39,483 bases of DNA from Phyllobacteriaceae bacterium UBA1940 (GTDB lineage: Bacteria; Pseudomonadota; Alphaproteobacteria; Rhizobiales; Rhizobiaceae). Of the stretch, positions 15,564 through 23,609 are shown piece after piece. The DNA lies in NCBI GenBank assembly GCA_002336975.1, contig DDFA01000135.1, forward strand, positions 1 to 39,483. The letters are read 5' to 3'. Both the position numbers and the translations under genes were made by a program. The notes below the pieces were generated by a model. The model was not told the DNA's origin and ran no database searches. It was given only the letters and a program-made list of their open reading frames with translations. Position 1 is the first letter of the stretch, and each line of letters opens with the position of its first letter.

Positions 15564-16190
15564 TTATTTTGTCCCGTACATCCGGTCGCCGGCGTCGCCG
15601 AGGCCGGGCACGATATAGCCCTTCTCGTTCAGCCTTTCGTCGATGGCGGCGGTAAACACCGGCACGTCGGGATGGGCCTTGGTGAAACGCTCGATGCCCT
15701 CCGGAGCAGCCAGCAGGCACAGGAAGCGCAGATTGGTCGCGCCGCGCCCCTTCAGCTTGTCGATCGCCGCGATCGCCGAATTGGCGGTCGCCAGCATCGG
15801 ATCGACGACAATCACCAGCCGATCGCCGAGATCGGACGGCGCCTTGAAGAAATATTCGACCGCCTCCAGCGTATCGTGGTCGCGGTAGAGGCCGACATGG
15901 GCGACGCGGGCGGCGGGCACGAGGTCGAGCAGGCCTTCGAGCAGCCCGTTGCCGGCGCGCAGCACCGAGGCGAACACCAGTTTCTTGCCCTCCAGCGTCG
16001 GCGCGTCCATCTCCTGCAACGGCGTCTCGATCCTCTTGGTCGTCAGTTCGAGGTCGCGCGTCACCTCATAGCCCAACAGCAGCGATATCTCGCGCAGCAG
16101 GCGACGGAACCCGGCGGTCGACGTCTGCTTGTCGCGCATGATCGTCAGCTTGTGCTGGACAAGCGGGTGGTCGACAACGGTGACGGACAT
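15564..16190 (-). CDS. upp: Uracil phosphoribosyltransferase
   Basis: This 208-residue enzyme converts uracil and PRPP to UMP and pyrophosphate in pyrimidine salvage. The PRPP-binding loop [29 protein letters not shown], and the C-terminal uracil-binding [14 protein letters not shown] are all present. I chose Met 16190 ([15 protein letters not shown]), which gives the same length as the E. coli enzyme; Met 16205 is possible but adds MESAR. It follows add by 118 bp on the same strand, forming a small nucleobase-salvage unit. Confidence 0.96.
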   Translation of the reverse strand: MSVTVVDHPLVQHKLTIMRDKQTSTAGFRRLLREISLLLGYEVTRDLELTTKRIETPLQEMDAPTLEGKKLVFASVLRAGNGLLEGLLDLVPAARVAHVGLYRDHDTLEAVEYFFKAPSDLGDRLVIVVDPMLATANSAIAAIDKLKGRGATNLRFLCLLAAPEGIERFTKAHPDVPVFTAAIDERLNEKGYIVPGLGDAGDRMYGTK

Positions 16191-16308
16191 GCGGGCGGAC
16201 TCCATGGCGGACAGACTTTAGTCCACATTAGACGCCCGAGCGACACTGCGAAACCGCGCCGACGCGATGGCCACAGAAATGTCGCGGCCGACAACGCCGG
16301 CGGCCGGC

Positions 16309-17283
16309 TCAGCGCCGTGGCTGCGCCAGCCGGGCCAGCAGATGCGTCCGGGTGGCCCGGTCAACGAAGGCCGCCTCGATCGCGGTGCGGGTCACTGCGG
16401 CAAGGTCGGCGTCCGACAGGCCGAAATAGTCTTTGGCGCGGTCATATTCCTGCTTCAGGCTGGCGCCGAAGAACGGCGGATCGTCGGAATTGAGCGTCAC
16501 CTTGCAGCCGGCATTGCGCAGCAGCGGAAATGGATGCGAATCGAACCCGGTGCACACGCCCAGCGCCACATTCGATCCGGGGCAGACTTCCAGCACCACG
16601 CCTTCGTCGGCGATGCGCTTGACCGTGTCGAGGTTCTCCATGGCGCGCACGCCGTGGCCGATGCGCGACGGGCGGATGTGATCGAGCGTCGATTCGACGC
16701 TGTGCCAGCCGGCGAGTTCGCCGGCGTGGACGGTGATGCCCAGTTTCGCCTCGCGGGCGATTTCGAAGGCGCGGACAAAATCCTCGACGTCGCCGACGCG
16801 TTCGTCGCCGGCCATGCCGAAACCGGTCACCAGCGGATGAGCGCATTTGGCGGCGAAGCGGGCCGCCTTTTCGACCGCGTCGACCCCGGAATGGCGGATG
16901 CCGACGACGATCATCCGCGCCTCGATTCCGGTCTTGGAGTTGGCGCGCCTGATCCCCTCGCCCAACGCCGTCGTGTAGGCTGCCGGCGACAGGCCGGACT
17001 TTTCGGCGTGATCGGGCGAAATGAAGAACTCGGCATAGATCGCGCCGTCGCGGGCGATCGTCGACAGATAGTCCTCGGAGAGGCGGAAAAAATCGTCCTC
17101 GTCGCGAAACAGGCCCGCGACCGCGTCATAGGCTGCGGAGAATCCGGCAAAGTCGGTCCAGCGGTAGCGATCGCCGTCGATGACAGCCGACAGGTCGACG
17201 CCGTATTTCCCGGCCTGCCGCAGCGCGAGCTTCGGCGACGCCGTGCCTTCGATGTGACAATGCAGTTCGGCTTTGGCGGGCAT
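16309..17283 (-). CDS. add: Adenosine deaminase
   Basis: This 324-residue zinc amidohydrolase has the metal-binding ELHCHIEG near the N-terminus (residues 6-13), the catalytic-site HAGE, IGHGVRAM, and LNSDDPPFF with paired aspartates. It deaminates adenosine and deoxyadenosine to (deoxy)inosine. The start is conserved in position relative to HCHIEG. It is divergent from ubiE with a 119-bp gap and is followed by upp. Confidence 0.94.
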   Translation of the reverse strand: MPAKAELHCHIEGTASPKLALRQAGKYGVDLSAVIDGDRYRWTDFAGFSAAYDAVAGLFRDEDDFFRLSEDYLSTIARDGAIYAEFFISPDHAEKSGLSPAAYTTALGEGIRRANSKTGIEARMIVVGIRHSGVDAVEKAARFAAKCAHPLVTGFGMAGDERVGDVEDFVRAFEIAREAKLGITVHAGELAGWHSVESTLDHIRPSRIGHGVRAMENLDTVKRIADEGVVLEVCPGSNVALGVCTGFDSHPFPLLRNAGCKVTLNSDDPPFFGASLKQEYDRAKDYFGLSDADLAAVTRTAIEAAFVDRATRTHLLARLAQPRR

Positions 17284-17402
17284 CGTGAAATCCTTTGACG
17301 CAAATCACTACACCAAAACGCGCGGCGCTTCATCGCGGTTGCGAAGATGGCGCTGCCAATTTGGTTCGGCTATGGTCACGCCGGTCAAGACAGGACTTTC
17401 AG

Positions 17403-18179
17403 ATGTCAGAATTAAGAACGACCGGCGACGCCGCGATGGAGACGTCCTATGGTTTCAAGGATGTCGCCGCCGGCGAGAAGCAGGGGCTGGTCAATCAGGT
17501 CTTCCACCGGGTCGCCAACCGCTACGACCTGATGAACGACCTGATGTCGGGCGGCATGCACCGGTTGTGGAAGGACGCAATGGTGACATGGCTGAACCCG
17601 CCCAAACGCGACGGCTGGCGGGTGCTCGACGTCGCCGGCGGCACCGGCGACATCTCGTTTCGCATCGTCGATGCGTCGCAGGGCCACGCCCGCGCCACCG
17701 TTCTCGACGTCAACGGCTCGATGCTGGCCGTCGGCCGCGAGCGCGCGGTCAAGCGCAAGCTCGACGACAAGGTCGATTTCGTCGAAGCCAATGCCGAAGC
17801 CCTGCCGTTCGAGGACGCGACGTTCGACGCCTACACGATCGCGTTCGGCATCCGCAACGTGCCGCGCATCGACGTAGCGCTGTCGGAAGCCTACCGGGTG
17901 CTGAAGCCCGGCGGGCGGCTACTGTGCCTGGAATTTTCCGATGTCGAGATGCCGATGCTCGACAAGTTCTACGAGGCCTGGTCGTTCAACGCGATACCGC
18001 AGATCGGCCGCGTCATCACCGGCGACGGCGAGCCCTATCGCTATCTGGTCGAATCGATCCGCAAATTCCCTAAGCAGGCCGATTTCGCCGCGATGATCGC
18101 GCGCGCCGGATTCGCCCGCACCACCTGGCGCAACTATTCCGGCGGCATCGTCGCGCTGCACTCGGCATGGAAGCTCTGA
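17403..18179 (+). CDS. ubiE: Demethylmenaquinone/2-polyprenyl-6-methoxy-1,4-benzoquinol C-methyltransferase
   Basis: This 258-residue SAM-dependent methyltransferase has the signatures [17 protein letters not shown] (41-57), motif [11 protein letters not shown] (74-83), and [25 protein letters not shown]. In organisms with ubiquinone only it carries out the C-methylation step. The start at 17403 fits the family length. It is followed by ubiB after 7 bp, the common ubiE-ubiB pair of alphaproteobacteria. Confidence 0.96.
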   Translation: MSELRTTGDAAMETSYGFKDVAAGEKQGLVNQVFHRVANRYDLMNDLMSGGMHRLWKDAMVTWLNPPKRDGWRVLDVAGGTGDISFRIVDASQGHARATVLDVNGSMLAVGRERAVKRKLDDKVDFVEANAEALPFEDATFDAYTIAFGIRNVPRIDVALSEAYRVLKPGGRLLCLEFSDVEMPMLDKFYEAWSFNAIPQIGRVITGDGEPYRYLVESIRKFPKQADFAAMIARAGFARTTWRNYSGGIVALHSAWKL

Positions 18180-18186
18180 TCGCCCG

Positions 18187-19770
18187 ATGAGCACTCCTGG
18201 CGCTTATCTCCGCCTGGCGCGGGCCGGCTGGATCATGGTCCGCGAAGGCGTTGTCGCCGCCCTGCCCGGCGACGATCTCCACGGATTGCCGAAACTGGGG
18301 TGGCGCGCCGGCAAGCTGCTGGCGCGGCGGCGAACCGCCGGCGTGGCGCGCAGCGAGCGGCTGTCCAAGGCGCTGACGCGTCTCGGCCCGTCCTACGTCA
18401 AGCTCGGCCAGTTCCTGGCGACGCGCCCCGACGTCGTTGGGACCGAAATCTCCGCCGATCTGGCCAAGCTGCAGGACCAGATGGCGACCTTTCCGATGGC
18501 GCAATCGGTTGCGGCGATCGAAGCCTCGCTGGGGCGGCCGGTCGGCGACCTGTATCTGTCGCTTGGCGAACCGGTCGCCGCCGCCTCCATCGCCCAGGTG
18601 CATCCGGCCGAAGTCGCATCCGCGGAAGGACCACGCCGCATGGCGGTCAAGGTGATCCGGCCCGGCGTCAGGCAACGTTTCCACCAGGACCTGGAAAGCT
18701 ATTTTGCCGCCGCGCGGCTGCAGGAGCGTTATGTCCCGGCGACGCGGCGGCTGCGTCCGGTCGAGGTCACAAAAATCCTCGAACAGACCACCAAGATCGA
18801 GATGGACCTGCGGCTCGAAGCCGCCGCGCTGTCGGAGATCGGCGAGAACACAGCCGGGGATCCGGGCTTTCGCGTGCCGGCGGTCGACTGGGAGCGCACC
18901 GGCCGCGACGTGCTGACGATGGAATGGATCGACGGCCGCAAACTGTCGGATGTCGAAGGGCTGCGCGCCGACGGCCAGGATCTCGACGCGCTCGCGGCGA
19001 CGCTGGTGCAGTCGTTCCTGCGCCATACGCTGCGCGACGGCTTCTTCCATGCCGACATGCATCCGGGCAATCTGTTCGTCGAGGCCGACGGCGCCATCGT
19101 GGCGGTCGATTTCGGCATCACCAGCCGGCTCGGCAAGAAGGAGCGGCGGTTCCTCGCCGAAATCCTCTACGGTTTCATCGTCCGCGACTACCGCCGCGTC
19201 GCCGACGTTCATTTCGAGGCCGGCTATGTGCCGCACACCCACGACCCGGCCTCGTTCGCGCAGGCCATCCGCGCCATCGGCGAGCCGATCCACGGCCAGC
19301 CGGCCGAGACGATCTCGATGGCCCGGCTGCTGACGCTGCTGTTCGAGGTCACCGAACTGTTCGACATGGCGGCGCGGCCGGAACTGGTGATGCTGCAGAA
19401 GACCATGGTGGTGGTGGAAGGCGTGGCGCGCACGCTCGATCCGCATTTCAACATGTGGAAGACCGCCGAGCCGGTCGTGGGCGCATGGATCCGCGACAAT
19501 CTCGGTCCGAAGGGCGTGCTGATCGACGCCCGCGAAGGCGCCGGCGCGCTGCTGTCGCTCGCCCGCCAGGCGCCCGATCTGGCGCGGCGCACCGAGCGGC
19601 TGTCGCGCGAGGTCGACCACATGGCCGAACACGGACTGCGCTTCGACGACGACACCGCCCGGCGCATCGGCCAGGCGGAGGCGCGCGCCGCCCGCTGGGG
19701 CCGCGTGGCGATGTGGATCGGCGCGCTGGCGCTGGTTTGGATCGCCTGGCAGGTGACGTGGTTGCATTGA
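18187..19770 (+). CDS. ubiB: Ubiquinone biosynthesis ADCK/UbiB family ATPase
   Basis: This 527-residue protein of the atypical kinase family has the KxGQ motif YVKLGQFLATRPD (residues 70-82), the Ala-rich loop AAASIAQVH, the invariant Lys in MAVKVIRPG, and FFHADMHPGNLFV with VDFGITSRL for metal binding. A C-terminal transmembrane helix (WIGALALVWIAWQVTW) anchors it at the inner membrane. UbiB proteins support ubiquinone synthesis, probably by ATP-driven handling of lipid intermediates rather than by hydroxylation. Its stop codon overlaps the operator of the following toxin-antitoxin genes. Confidence 0.95.
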   Translation: MSTPGAYLRLARAGWIMVREGVVAALPGDDLHGLPKLGWRAGKLLARRRTAGVARSERLSKALTRLGPSYVKLGQFLATRPDVVGTEISADLAKLQDQMATFPMAQSVAAIEASLGRPVGDLYLSLGEPVAAASIAQVHPAEVASAEGPRRMAVKVIRPGVRQRFHQDLESYFAAARLQERYVPATRRLRPVEVTKILEQTTKIEMDLRLEAAALSEIGENTAGDPGFRVPAVDWERTGRDVLTMEWIDGRKLSDVEGLRADGQDLDALAATLVQSFLRHTLRDGFFHADMHPGNLFVEADGAIVAVDFGITSRLGKKERRFLAEILYGFIVRDYRRVADVHFEAGYVPHTHDPASFAQAIRAIGEPIHGQPAETISMARLLTLLFEVTELFDMAARPELVMLQKTMVVVEGVARTLDPHFNMWKTAEPVVGAWIRDNLGPKGVLIDAREGAGALLSLARQAPDLARRTERLSREVDHMAEHGLRFDDDTARRIGQAEARAARWGRVAMWIGALALVWIAWQVTWLH

Positions 19771-19796
19771 CTGCAATGCTGTCATCTGGCTACCTT
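19767..19796 (+). promoter_or_regulatory. Putative promoter of the toxin-antitoxin operon
   Basis: TTGACT (19767-19772) and TACCTT (19791-19796) are 18 bp apart. Transcription would start at about 19803, within a base or two of the antitoxin ATG (19802), so the message may be leaderless. The -35 hexamer overlaps the ubiB stop codon. Confidence 0.5.
19768..19784. promoter_or_regulatory. Putative operator of the toxin-antitoxin operon
   Basis: TGACtGCAaTGCtGTCA is a 17-bp dyad that is symmetrical except at the lower-case positions (one mismatched pair and the centre). It fills the promoter spacer, where a ribbon-helix-helix antitoxin would block polymerase. This is the usual autoregulation site in vapBC/fitAB operons. 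Confidence 0.5.
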
Positions 19797-19801
19797 CCCG
19801 T

Positions 19802-20044
19802 ATGGGAACAGTGACTGTCCGCAAGATTGACGACGATACGATGCGCGATCTGAAGATCAGCGCAGCGCGCAGGGGCGTCTCCATGGAACAGGAGGCCCGG
19901 GACCGGTTGCGCCAACCGGTCGCCGCCAGTCAGGAACGACGCAGAATAGATGTCGACAAGATACTTAGCCTCGGCGTGAAGCCGGAAAAGCCGTTCGATC
20001 TCAAGAAGTTTACGGACGAGATGTGGGACGAGAGCCTCAGTTGA
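19802..20044 (+). CDS. FitA/VapB-like ribbon-helix-helix antitoxin
   Basis: This 80-residue protein has an N-terminal ribbon-helix-helix domain: strand TVTVRKIDDD, then helices MRDLKISAARRG and SMEQEARDRLRQ. This is the FitA/VapB type. The C-terminal part (about 50-80), with FDLKKFTDEMWDESLS, would wrap into the toxin active site. It should neutralise the PIN toxin and repress the operon. Its stop overlaps the toxin start (TTGA). The pair sits between ubiB and coaBC and looks like an insertion into a housekeeping block. Confidence 0.85.
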   Translation: MGTVTVRKIDDDTMRDLKISAARRGVSMEQEARDRLRQPVAASQERRRIDVDKILSLGVKPEKPFDLKKFTDEMWDESLS

Positions 20045-20451
20045 GCAGCCTCGTCATCGGCACCTCGGCCTTGATCTCGATCCTCGGAGCAGAAACCGAC
20101 CGTGTCGAATTCCTCTCCGCCTTGCAGCAATGTGACACGGCTTATGTGAGCGCCGCCACCCTCCGCGAAACGTTCCGCGTCGCCGCGACCAAGAGATTTC
20201 CGCAAGGACAGGAACGCCTGGAAGAGATTGTCGAGGCGCTCTGTCTCGAAGTCATTGCGTTCGATGTCGAGCAACTGACTGCGTCGAGAGCCGCCTATGC
20301 CGGTTTCGGTCGTGGCTCAGGCCATGCCGCGAAACTCAATTTCGGCGACTGCTTTGCATATGCCCTGGCAAAAACCCGAAACCTGCCCTTGCTGTACAAG
20401 GGCGACGACCTCATCCATACCGACATTATCCCTGCGCTGAAGCCGGCGTAA
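20041..20451 (+). CDS. PIN-domain toxin (VapC/FitB-like) lacking the first catalytic Asp
   Basis: This 136-residue PIN domain would normally be a magnesium-dependent RNase. The start strand reads SSLVIGTSALISIL where VapC proteins have VIDTSAL: Gly7 (codon GGC at 20059-20061) replaces the first metal-binding Asp. The other acidic residues are kept: Glu43 in LRETF, Asp103 in NFGDCFAYALAK, and Asp122/Asp123 in YKGDDL. I chose TTG 20041, which overlaps the antitoxin stop and starts at the family position; ATG 20023 would add six residues. As read, the toxin may be catalytically weak or dead. A sequencing error (GAC to GGC) is the other explanation. Confidence 0.85.
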   Translation: MSSLVIGTSALISILGAETDRVEFLSALQQCDTAYVSAATLRETFRVAATKRFPQGQERLEEIVEALCLEVIAFDVEQLTASRAAYAGFGRGSGHAAKLNFGDCFAYALAKTRNLPLLYKGDDLIHTDIIPALKPA

Positions 20452-20456
20452 ATCGA

Positions 20457-21701
20457 ATGACCGTCGCCATGACCCTTTCCGGCAAACGCATCCTGCTCAT
20501 CATCGGCGGCGGCATCGCGGCCTACAAATCGCTCGACCTGATCCGCCGCCTGCGCGAGCGCGGCGCCGGCGTGCGCGTGGTGATGACGGCCGCCGCGCAG
20601 CATTTCGTCACGCCGCTGGCGGCCGGCGCGCTGTCGGCCGACACGGTGTTCACCGATTTGTTCGACCGGCAGGCCGAGCACGATGTCGGCCATATCAGGC
20701 TGTCGCGCGAGGCGGACCTGATCGTCGTCGCGCCGGCCACCGCCGACCTGATGGCCAAGCTCGCCAGCGGACTGGCCAATGATCTGGCGTCCGCGGTTCT
20801 GCTCGCCACCGACAAGCCGGTGCTGATGGCCCCGGCGATGAACCCGCGGATGTGGTCGCACCCGGCGACCAAGCGCAACCGCGCGACGCTGGCTGAGGAC
20901 GGGGTGCATTTCGTCGGCCCGGGGCGCGGAGAAATGGCCGAAAGCGGCGAGGCCGGCGACGGAAGGATGTCGGAACCGCTCGAGATCGTCGCCAAGGTCG
21001 AGCGGCTGTTGTCGCCGCCGAAAGGACCGCTCGCCGGGCAACGCATCGTCGTCACCTCAGGCCCGACGCACGAGCCGATCGATCCGGTGCGCTACATCGC
21101 CAACCGTTCCTCCGGCAAGCAGGGCCATGCGATCGCGGCGGCGCTGGCGAAACTCGGCGCGGATGTGCGCCTCGTCACCGGCCCGGTGTCGATCCCCGAT
21201 CCGGCCGGCTGCGCCGTCATCCATGTCGAAAGCGCGCGGCAGATGCTCGCCGCCGTCGAGGATCAGCTTCCGGCCGACGCCGGCATTTTCGTCGCCGCGG
21301 TCGCCGACTGGCGACCGGCGAGCGAGACCGGCGAAAAGATCAAGAAAATTGCCGGCCAAGGTGCGCCAACACTCACCATGGCCGAGAACCCGGACATTCT
21401 CGCGACCGTCGGCAATGGCCGCAGGCGCCCGCGTCTGGTCATCGGTTTCGCCGCCGAAACGCAGAACCTGATCGCCAACGCCGGCGCAAAACTTGCGAAG
21501 AAGGGCGCCGACCTGATCGTCGCCAACGATGTGTCGCATGACAGCGGCGTCGGCGCGCATGGCGTCATGGGCGGCGACCGCAACCGGGTCAGGATCGTCT
21601 CGAAAGCGGGCGTCGACGAATGGGCCGAGATGACCAAGAGCGAGGTCGCGGAACGTCTCGCGGCGTTGGTGGCGGAAAGGCTGAAGACGATTGAGGTCTG
21701 A
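20457..21701 (+). CDS. coaBC: Bifunctional phosphopantothenoylcysteine decarboxylase/phosphopantothenate-cysteine ligase
   Basis: This 414-residue enzyme carries out two steps of coenzyme A synthesis. The N-terminal CoaC flavoprotein domain (1-185) has GGGIAAYKS, active-site His79 in GHIRLS, and PAMNPRMW (126-133). The C-terminal CoaB domain has VTSGPTHEPIDPVRYIANRSSGKQG. The CoaC substrate-clamp motif that reads ACGxxGxGRM in E. coli is ESGEAGDGRM here, so Ser163 stands at the catalytic Cys position. The start at 20457 lies 5 bp after the toxin stop, so the gene may be read from the toxin-antitoxin promoter as well as from ubiE. Confidence 0.96.
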   Translation: MTVAMTLSGKRILLIIGGGIAAYKSLDLIRRLRERGAGVRVVMTAAAQHFVTPLAAGALSADTVFTDLFDRQAEHDVGHIRLSREADLIVVAPATADLMAKLASGLANDLASAVLLATDKPVLMAPAMNPRMWSHPATKRNRATLAEDGVHFVGPGRGEMAESGEAGDGRMSEPLEIVAKVERLLSPPKGPLAGQRIVVTSGPTHEPIDPVRYIANRSSGKQGHAIAAALAKLGADVRLVTGPVSIPDPAGCAVIHVESARQMLAAVEDQLPADAGIFVAAVADWRPASETGEKIKKIAGQGAPTLTMAENPDILATVGNGRRRPRLVIGFAAETQNLIANAGAKLAKKGADLIVANDVSHDSGVGAHGVMGGDRNRVRIVSKAGVDEWAEMTKSEVAERLAALVAERLKTIEV

Positions 21702-22233
21702 CGGTTCGAGCGGCGCTCCGGAAATCGAAACCGAACGCCTGATCCTGCGCGGCATGCGGCGCGACGACTTTGACGCCCACGCCGCCCTGTGGGCCGATCC
21801 GCAAGTCACCCGGTTCATCGGCGGCAAGCCGCTGACGCGCGAAGAAGCGTGGAACAGCTTTGTCCGCTATTTCGGCATGTGGGCGCTGCTGGGTTTCGGT
21901 TTCTGGGCGGTGACAGACAAGGCGACAGGGCGGCTTGTCGGCGAAGCCGGCTTCCAGGAGCGCATGCGCGACATCGACCCGAGCATCGAGGGAACGATCG
22001 AGACCGGCTGGACGATCCTGCCAGAAGCGCATGGTCAGGGCCTGGCCAGCGAGACCGTCGTAGCCATGCTCGCCTGGGCCGACCGCGTCCTGCCCGACAA
22101 GCGCATCACCTGCCTGATCGCCCCGCAAAACACCGCTTCGATGCGCGTCGCGCACAAGAACGGGTTTCGCGCGTTCGCCCGCGCCGACTACCAAGGCGGC
22201 GAGGTTGTGCTGCTGGAGCGAACCAAAACCTGA
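21691..22233 (+). CDS. GNAT family N-acetyltransferase (RimJ/RimL-like)
   Basis: This 180-residue protein has the RimJ/RimL-like opening IETERLILRGMRRDDFDAHAALWADP, the acyl-CoA region TGWTILPEAHGQGLASETVVAMLAWADRVL, and NTASMRVAHKNGFRAFAR. Some family members acetylate ribosomal protein N-termini, others small molecules; the substrate here is unknown. The only start that keeps the conserved N-terminus is TTG 21691, which overlaps the coaBC end by 11 bp and suggests translational coupling. It converges on the VOC gene. Confidence 0.85.
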   Translation: MRSDGSSGAPEIETERLILRGMRRDDFDAHAALWADPQVTRFIGGKPLTREEAWNSFVRYFGMWALLGFGFWAVTDKATGRLVGEAGFQERMRDIDPSIEGTIETGWTILPEAHGQGLASETVVAMLAWADRVLPDKRITCLIAPQNTASMRVAHKNGFRAFARADYQGGEVVLLERTKT

Positions 22234-22245
22234 CGCCGCATGGCG

Positions 22246-22638
22246 CTATGTCGGCTGCTCGATCAGCATGATCAGGTTGCCGCAGCCGTCTTCCATGATC
22301 GCCAGCGCCGGCTGGCCCTGATGTTTGGTCGGCGGCGCGGTGAATTTGACGCCGAGCTTTGCCAGCCGCCGGTATTCGGCGTCGACATCGGTGCAGGCGA
22401 GCTGGGTCAGCGGCATGCCGCGGTCGAACAATTCCTTCTGCCAGGCGCGCGAGAAGTCGTGCCCCGACGGTTCGAGCAGGATCTCGGCGCCCGAACCGTC
22501 GGCTGCGATCACGGTGAGCCAGCGGGCGTCGCCGACCGGCACATCGTGCTTTTTCACAAAGCCCAGCTTGCCGACATAAAACGCCTCGGCGATCTGCTGG
22601 TCGTGGACAAGGATGGAGGCAAGGCTGCAGCGGATCAT
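22246..22638 (-). CDS. VOC (glyoxalase/bleomycin resistance) family protein
   Basis: This 130-residue protein has the paired beta-alpha-beta-beta-beta layout of the vicinal oxygen chelate fold: ASILVHDQQIAEAFYVGKLGF at the N-terminus and FTAPPTKHQGQPALAIMEDGCGNLIMLIEQ at the end. Family roles include isomerases, dioxygenases and drug-binding proteins, and none can be assigned. Its start overlaps the upstream SRPBCC stop by ATGA (22635-22638), so it is the third gene of the arsR-SRPBCC-VOC operon. Confidence 0.9.
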   Translation of the reverse strand: MIRCSLASILVHDQQIAEAFYVGKLGFVKKHDVPVGDARWLTVIAADGSGAEILLEPSGHDFSRAWQKELFDRGMPLTQLACTDVDAEYRRLAKLGVKFTAPPTKHQGQPALAIMEDGCGNLIMLIEQPT

Positions 22639-23189
22639 GATCCGGCTCCAAACGCTTCGCGGTAATCCTTCTCCAGCTTGACGACATTGGCCCAGAAGCC
22701 GGCCGGCTTTTCGCCGTTGAGCACCTGGATCAGCGCGTCGAGATGCGACTGCCAGCCGCTGGCGAAGCTGACCTCGTTGGCGACCGAGCCGATGCGGCGG
22801 TGGGTGAGCACAAGCCTGGTGTCGCCGCCCGCCGGCGACAATTCGAACGTCACCTCCGAGACGCCGTCGCTTTCGGGCCAGGTGTAGGCCAGCGCCTTTG
22901 GCGGGTCGAAACGCAGCACCGTGACCTCGGACCTGAAACCGCCATTGTCCATCTCCTTCCAGCGTTCAGGGGTCGGCTCATCGGTGATGTTGGCGTGCTG
23001 GAAGTGCAGCGTCGCCGTCTGGCCTGTCGCCGTCATCGTCGTGCCGCCGCTGAACCACTGCGCCCGCTTGTCGGCCTCGACCAGATAGGACCAGACGCGC
23101 TCGGCCGGACCGGGCAGGATACGTTCGAGACGGAGAACGCCGGATCCGGGGCGGCCGACCGGCGTGCGATTGATGGCGTTGACAGGCAT
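22635..23189 (-). CDS. SRPBCC (AHSA1-like) family protein
   Basis: This 184-residue protein has the START-like AHSA1 signature LRLERILPGPAERVWSYLVEADKRAQWFSGG and TLVLTHRRIG-type strands (TRLVLTHRRIGSVANEVSFASGWQSHLDAL). Such domains bind hydrophobic ligands. AAGGAG lies 7 bp before the ATG. A gene of this kind directly after a small ArsR regulator is a common bacterial pairing whose function is largely uncharacterised. It is separated from arsR by 34 bp that contain part of a tandem 16-bp duplication. Confidence 0.9.
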   Translation of the reverse strand: MPVNAINRTPVGRPGSGVLRLERILPGPAERVWSYLVEADKRAQWFSGGTTMTATGQTATLHFQHANITDEPTPERWKEMDNGGFRSEVTVLRFDPPKALAYTWPESDGVSEVTFELSPAGGDTRLVLTHRRIGSVANEVSFASGWQSHLDALIQVLNGEKPAGFWANVVKLEKDYREAFGAGS

Positions 23190-23202
23190 GTCGTTACTCC
23201 TT

Positions 23203-23234
23203 GCAACTCAATTTGTGGGCAACTCAATCTGTGG
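23203..23234. repeat. Tandem 16-bp direct repeat at the arsR 3' end
   Basis: GCAACTCAATTTGTGG (23203-23218) is followed directly by GCAACTCAATCTGTGG (23219-23234), with one mismatch. The second copy contains the arsR stop codon, so the duplication lengthens the gap between arsR and the SRPBCC gene. Confidence 0.8.
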
Positions 23235-23574
23235 GCCTGGGGTTCGCCGCGTCTTGCGCGACAAGAAGCTGTTCCAGCACGTCGAGGCGGCCGGTCCAGA
23301 ACCGCTCGTAATGGCTCAGCCATTGCTGCGCCTCGCGCATGGCCGATGCATCGAGCTGGCAATAATGCGTGCGCCCGGCGATGCGTCGGCGGACCAGTCC
23401 GGCCCGCTCGAGCACGCGGACATGCTTGGAGGCGCCGGCGAAACTCATCGCATAGGGCGCCGCCAGTTCGCCGAGCGACCGTTCGCCGTCGGCCAGATAT
23501 TGCAACATGCCGCGGCGGGTGCCGTCGGAAAGCGCATGAAACACGGTGTCGAGATGCGCCTGTTGTTCAACCAT
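23224..23574 (-). CDS. ArsR family transcriptional regulator
   Basis: This 116-residue winged-helix protein has FHALSDGTRRGMLQYLADGERSLGELAAPYAMSFAGASKHVRVLERAGLVRRRIAGRTHYCQLD. The helix-turn-helix lies near residues 33-60. It lacks the CxC metal site of ArsR/SmtB sensors, so it belongs to the non-metal group typically paired with SRPBCC proteins. It should repress its own operon. Its start codon lies inside a perfect palindrome, and a strong promoter lies just upstream. Confidence 0.92.
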   Translation of the reverse strand: MVEQQAHLDTVFHALSDGTRRGMLQYLADGERSLGELAAPYAMSFAGASKHVRVLERAGLVRRRIAGRTHYCQLDASAMREAQQWLSHYERFWTGRLDVLEQLLVAQDAANPRPTD

Positions 23575-23580
23575 ATGGTT
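23569..23580. promoter_or_regulatory. Putative ArsR operator over the start codon
   Basis: AACCATATGGTT is a perfect 12-bp palindrome that includes the arsR ATG. The similar AACCGAATGGTT lies 39 bp upstream, which suggests both are ArsR sites. Confidence 0.5.
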
Positions 23581-23609
23581 TAATTACAAAGCAGTCGCGT
23601 TATTGTCAA
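23581..23609 (-). promoter_or_regulatory. Promoter of the arsR-SRPBCC-VOC operon
   Basis: On the minus strand TTGACA (23604-23609) and TAATTA (23581-23586) are separated by 17 bp. The -35 is a consensus match. Two dyads of similar sequence flank it, one overlapping the -35 and one over the start codon. Confidence 0.7.

Noticed and set aside
18070..19884. 604-codon minus-strand frame opposite ubiB
   Set aside because: It mirrors ubiB codons; its His/Arg/Gln-rich product resembles no family. GC-rich DNA often gives such long shadows.
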